Assembly (NCBI RefSeq): GCF_001184025.1
Contig: NZ_BBYG01000019.1
Coordinates: 124,001-188,000, forward strand
Direction: 5' to 3'
Length of the DNA stretch: 64,000 nt
Source of the DNA: Streptomyces maremycinicus
GTDB taxonomy: Bacteria; Actinomycetota; Actinomycetes; Streptomycetales; Streptomycetaceae
A program made the position numbers and the translations under genes. Shown here one piece after another: positions 60,890 to 64,000 of the stretch; the first letter of the stretch is position 1, and every line of letters begins with the position of its first letter. The notes below the pieces were generated by a model. That model was given only the letters and a program-made list of their open reading frames with translations, ran no database searches and had not been told where the DNA came from.

Positions 60890-62245
60890 ATGCGTGTTCC
60901 GAATCTGATCCGCGGCCTCCGGCCGCAGGCCACCGGCCGGGTCCACAAGGGTGCCGCCGCAGGCCTCTGTGCGGCCGCGCTGGCCGCCGGCACGGCCGCG
61001 GGAGCCGGTCCGGCCGCCGCCCAGCCCGTGACGGCCCCCAGGGCGGCCCCCGCGGCGGCCGCCGACTGCTCCGCCGCCTACCGCATCGAACAGAAGCTCG
61101 CCACCGGCACGACCTGGCGCATGTGCTGGCGCTTCGAGGCCAAGTCCGGCCTGGTCCTGGAGAAGATCTCCTACCAGCCGCCCGGCGAGACCAAGCCGAT
61201 CAGGGTCCTCAACAGCGCCAAGATCGCCCAGATCCACGTGCCGTACGACGACGGCAAGAACGAGTACAACGACATCACCGACTACAACTTCGGCTCGGGC
61301 CTGGTCAACATGGCTCCCGCCGAGTGCCCCGGCGGGACCATCAGGACGGTGAAGGTCCCGGAGTCCTTCTCCGACAACCCGAACGTCAAGGGCCTGTGCA
61401 CCACGACCCGTTCGCGCGGTCACGCCTACCGCATGCAGTCCGACGGCAACAAGGTCTTCCAGGCCCAGGGCAAGGACCTGCTGATCTACACCGTCAACAA
61501 GGTCGGCTGGTACGAGTACATCACCGAGTGGCGCTTCTCCGACGACGGTGCGATCAACATGAACGTCGGCGCCACCGGCAGCCTCTCGCCCTTCGACTAC
61601 GACGCCGGCGACGGCCGCGGCTGGCCGATAGGCAAGGGCGCCAAGTCCTATGCCACCAGCCACAGCCACAACGTCTTCTGGCGGCTGGACTTCGGCCTCG
61701 ACGGCTCCTCGGCCACCAAGGTGGAGCAGTTCGACTCGGTGGTCAGCCCGCCCGCGGGCGGCCAGCAGGGACCGACGGCCAAGACCACCAGCACGCCCGT
61801 CACCAAGGAACTCGCGGGCGACGCCCAGAACATGCGCTGGTGGCGGATGGTCAGCGCGACCGGCAAGAACAAGGACGGCCACGCCCGCTCCTACGAACTC
61901 GTCCCCGGTGCCACCACCAAGTACTCCGGGCGCAGGTTCACCCAGCACGACGTCTACTTCACGCAGTACAACCAGTGCGAGCAGTACGCCAGCAACAACG
62001 TCCGCGACTGCGGCAGCCCGCTGCACGGCACCTCCGTCGACAAGTGGGTCAACGGACAGACCCTCACTCACCCCGTGACCTGGGTGAACGTGGGCTTCCA
62101 CCACATCGCCCGGGACGAGGACCAGCAGCCCATGCCGGTCCACTGGCAGGGTTTCTCGCTCGCCCCCAGGGACGTCACCGCTATGAATCCGCTCACTCCG
62201 TCCGCTCTCGCGGGACAGAACGGACAGACGAACAGCGGTAGTTGA
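60890..62245 (+). CDS. Exported copper amine oxidase-like catalytic domain protein
   Basis: 451 residues. Signal peptide to about 45 (AAGAGPAAAQP). The rest resembles the C-terminal catalytic domain of copper/TPQ amine oxidases: VGWYEYITEWRFSDDG (TPQ-forming Tyr208), the copper His pair SHSHNVFWRLDFGLDG (His258, His260), and GFHHIARDEDQQPMPVHWQGFSL (third His 404/405). The consensus Asn-Tyr-Asp/Glu is Trp-Tyr-Glu here, so self-processing to TPQ is uncertain. The N2/N3 domains are missing and encoded by the gene just upstream. GGGAG precedes ATG 60890. Confidence 0.82.
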   Translation: MRVPNLIRGLRPQATGRVHKGAAAGLCAAALAAGTAAGAGPAAAQPVTAPRAAPAAAADCSAAYRIEQKLATGTTWRMCWRFEAKSGLVLEKISYQPPGETKPIRVLNSAKIAQIHVPYDDGKNEYNDITDYNFGSGLVNMAPAECPGGTIRTVKVPESFSDNPNVKGLCTTTRSRGHAYRMQSDGNKVFQAQGKDLLIYTVNKVGWYEYITEWRFSDDGAINMNVGATGSLSPFDYDAGDGRGWPIGKGAKSYATSHSHNVFWRLDFGLDGSSATKVEQFDSVVSPPAGGQQGPTAKTTSTPVTKELAGDAQNMRWWRMVSATGKNKDGHARSYELVPGATTKYSGRRFTQHDVYFTQYNQCEQYASNNVRDCGSPLHGTSVDKWVNGQTLTHPVTWVNVGFHHIARDEDQQPMPVHWQGFSLAPRDVTAMNPLTPSALAGQNGQTNSGS

Positions 62246-62346
62246 GAAACGACCTGTCCATCCGGCTGCACCGCCCGCCGTACCCGGAGTACCCTTCCTT
62301 GATCGTTGGGACGGGGATGCTCGGGGGAGCGGAAGGCGGTGCGCGG

Positions 62347-63585
62347 GTGGGCTCGGGAGGGCTGGAGCTGCCCCCTGGTGACGAGGGTCGCGAGGGGGGC
62401 TCCGCAGACGCCCCGCCGGGCACGGTGTCGCTGGCCCGGCCGATGGAGACGAACGCCATCGGGCCGGAGCTGGACTGGGACGCCGAGTCATGGCGCGAGG
62501 TACGCACCCGCGCCCAGCGGGCCGGCCGGGCGTACATCTGGCTGAACCTCGTAGAACAGCGGCTGCGCGCCGTGGTGGCCGCCGTGCTGCGGCCCATCTA
62601 CGAACCCGTCCACGGCGACGAGTGGGTGGTCGCCGCGGCCGGGCCCGCCGGCCAGGAGTGGGTGCAGCGCGCGGTCGCCGTACGCGAAGTCAGCCGCCGC
62701 AAGGGCTACTTGCTGGACCCGGCCGACGACAACGTCATCTCCTTCCTCACGCTGCCCCAGCTGCGTGAGCTGATGGTGCAGCACTGGCCGTGCTTCGAGC
62801 CGTACTTCGACGACCGCAGGGACGTCGAACTCGCCCTGGACGAGCTGGAGGTGACCCGCAACGTCGTCTCCCGCAACCGGGCGCTGTCCGAAGCCGTCCT
62901 CGGCCAGGCCGAGCGGGCCTCCGCACGCCTGCTGGAGATGCTCGGCACCAGCGGCGACGTGCCCTCGGCGCGCAGGCTGCGCGTCGACGCCGTCGAGGAC
63001 CTCGTGGGCGACCGGTACGCGGACGTGGTCGCCGTCCACTCCGACCGGGTGCGGCTGCTGCGCCGGTTCCCCGCCGAGGACATCTTCGACGGCGCCCGCC
63101 GCCTCGACGCCATCGGCATCGGCCTGAACCTTCTCGTGCAGAACTTCTCCGGCCGCCGCCTGGTCCGTCTCGCCGAGGCCGGGGCCAGGGTCCGGCTGCT
63201 GTTCCTCAACCCTGCCTCCAGCGCGGTCAAGCGCCGCGAGCGCGAACTCGGGATGAAACGGGGCGAACTGAGCCGCGCGGTCGAGATGAACATCCTGCAC
63301 ATGCGCCGGGTCCGCGCCCGGCTGCGGGACCCGGGCGCCTTCCAGATCCAGGTCTACGACGAGACGCCCCGCTTCACCGCCTACCTGGTCGACGGCGACG
63401 GCACCGACGGCATCGCGGTGATCCAGTCCTATCTGCGCCGCATGCGTGGCATGGAGGCGCCGGTGCTGGTGCTGCGCAACGGCAACCGGGTGGTCAGATC
63501 GGGCGAGGCGGACGACGGCGGGCTCTTCGCGGCGTACCGCGAGGAGTTCGAGCTGGCCTGGGCGGACTCACGGCCGGTGTCCTGA
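62347..63585 (+). CDS. Conserved Streptomyces HEPN-type protein (SAV2148-like)
   Basis: 412 residues from GTG 62347, which has GGAAGG 10 bases upstream; ATG 62317 in frame would add 10 residues. From memory it matches a highly conserved actinobacterial family labelled SAV2148 family HEPN domain protein. The N-terminal half is helical (WREVRTRAQRAGRAYIWLNLVEQRLRAVV, in pieces), with no RxxxxH ribonuclease motif that I can confirm. The C-terminal half contains VRLLFLNPASSAVKRRE and IQVYDETPRFTAYLVDGD, which resemble a phospholipase-D-like or NTP-sensing fold. Cytoplasmic. Function unknown. Confidence 0.8.
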   Translation: MGSGGLELPPGDEGREGGSADAPPGTVSLARPMETNAIGPELDWDAESWREVRTRAQRAGRAYIWLNLVEQRLRAVVAAVLRPIYEPVHGDEWVVAAAGPAGQEWVQRAVAVREVSRRKGYLLDPADDNVISFLTLPQLRELMVQHWPCFEPYFDDRRDVELALDELEVTRNVVSRNRALSEAVLGQAERASARLLEMLGTSGDVPSARRLRVDAVEDLVGDRYADVVAVHSDRVRLLRRFPAEDIFDGARRLDAIGIGLNLLVQNFSGRRLVRLAEAGARVRLLFLNPASSAVKRRERELGMKRGELSRAVEMNILHMRRVRARLRDPGAFQIQVYDETPRFTAYLVDGDGTDGIAVIQSYLRRMRGMEAPVLVLRNGNRVVRSGEADDGGLFAAYREEFELAWADSRPVS

Positions 63586-63694
63586 ATCGTCCGTTTCGAC
63601 CGGAAGGCAAGCGGAACGCGATCCTCTGATTGTCAGTGGTGCGTGCGAGGGTGGAGACCACTGGGGGAAAGCACCACCGAGAAGGGGGGCCACC

Positions 63695-64000
63695 ATGGCC
63701 TGGTACCGGGAGCTGCTTGTCGGCTTCGACCTGGAGACGACCGGGACGGACCCGCGCGAGGCGCGCATCGTCACGGGAGCCGTGATCGAGGTCAGGGACG
63801 GCCAGGTCCTGGGACACCGCGAATGGCTGGCCGACCCGGGAGTGGAGATCCCGGCGGACGCCGTCGCGGTGCACGGGATCAGCAACGAGCGGGCGACCGG
63901 CGAGGGCGCCCCCGCGGACCGGGTCGCGGACGCGATCGCCGACACCCTCGCGGGCTACTGGCGCACCGGCGTCCCGGTCGTCGCCTACAACGCGGCCTTC
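63695..64000 (+). CDS. DnaQ-like 3'-5' exonuclease (3' end cut by window edge)
   Basis: The first 102 residues of a DEDD exonuclease: MAWYRELLVGFDLETTGTDP carries the first catalytic Asp and Glu (FDLETTG), and VPVVAYNAAF leads into the second motif at the window edge. AAGGGG precedes ATG 63695. Stand-alone proteins of this kind are proofreading-like or repair exonucleases; the missing C-terminus prevents telling whether a BRCT or helicase domain follows. Confidence 0.9.
   Translation, partial: MAWYRELLVGFDLETTGTDPREARIVTGAVIEVRDGQVLGHREWLADPGVEIPADAVAVHGISNERATGEGAPADRVADAIADTLAGYWRTGVPVVAYNAAF

Overview
The window is high-GC actinobacterial DNA and reads as Streptomyces chromosome. Coding is dense, GTG/TTG starts are frequent, and several genes appear leaderless. 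Two conservons (sensor kinase / roadblock / DUF742 / small GTPase operons), a gamma-butyrolactone-receptor homologue of the CprB type, and a full-length two-domain germacradienol/geosmin synthase all point to that genus. The order cprB - DUF89 protein - geosmin synthase matches, from memory, the SCO6071-SCO6073 region of S. coelicolor. I see no insertion sequence, prophage, tRNA, rRNA or CRISPR array. This looks like ancestral core-arm sequence rather than an island.

Layout. 1-7 kb: beta-carbonic anhydrase (cut by the left edge), a small secreted protein, zapE, a divergent pyrimidine reductase, a small conserved protein, murC, msrB and a flippase-like membrane protein. 7-12.8 kb: an OmpR-type two-component system divergent from a three-gene redox module (ferric-reductase-like membrane flavoprotein, FMN-binding exported protein, ApbE flavin transferase). 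12.8-21.5 kb: a quaternary-amine (betaine/choline type) ABC transporter whose binding-protein gene is separated from it by conservon 1. 21.5-25.6 kb: an ammonia-lyase-like protein without a normal MIO motif, a Tat-exported arabinofuranosidase-like GH43 with an AbfB domain, and an ankyrin protein. 25.6-30.8 kb: conservon 2, preceded in the same direction by an orphan ribose-type lipoprotein binding protein. 31-37 kb: a DUF6230/DUF6114 membrane pair, a small secreted protein, a membrane-anchored AA10 lytic polysaccharide monooxygenase and a secreted subtilase with a P domain. 37.8-42.3 kb: cprB, the DUF89 phosphatase-like gene and geosmin synthase. 42.3-47.7 kb: an atypical CTP-synthase-like amidotransferase divergent from a LysR regulator, a PDZ membrane protein, an M24 peptidase and an aminoglycoside-phosphotransferase-like protein that lacks its catalytic Asp. 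47.7-59.8 kb: the glycogen-to-trehalose genes treZ, treY and glgX/treX, interrupted by a DUF1707-FHA protein, two paralogous M14 carboxypeptidases, a subtilisin-inhibitor (SSI) gene translationally coupled to one of them, and a nitroreductase-hemerythrin fusion. 60-64 kb: two adjacent exported proteins that together look like a split copper amine oxidase, a HEPN-family protein, and a DnaQ-like exonuclease cut by the right edge.

How the parts fit. Several blocks concern the cell surface and development. Secreted polymer-degrading enzymes (GH43, LPMO, subtilase) and the SSI inhibitor sit with membrane signalling conservons and a developmental regulator (cprB). cprB carries an early TTA leucine codon, the only in-frame TTA I found, which suggests bldA control. 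The trehalose genes and the betaine transporter are both osmoprotectant functions. A recurring oddity is short tandem duplication at gene 3' ends, overlapping or touching stop codons in at least four places.

The most promising leads for something new are the split copper amine oxidase, the lyase-like protein with an altered MIO loop, the orphan binding protein paired with a conservon, and the carboxypeptidase/SSI cluster. All functional statements rest on motif reading by eye and recall of protein families. No database search was run.
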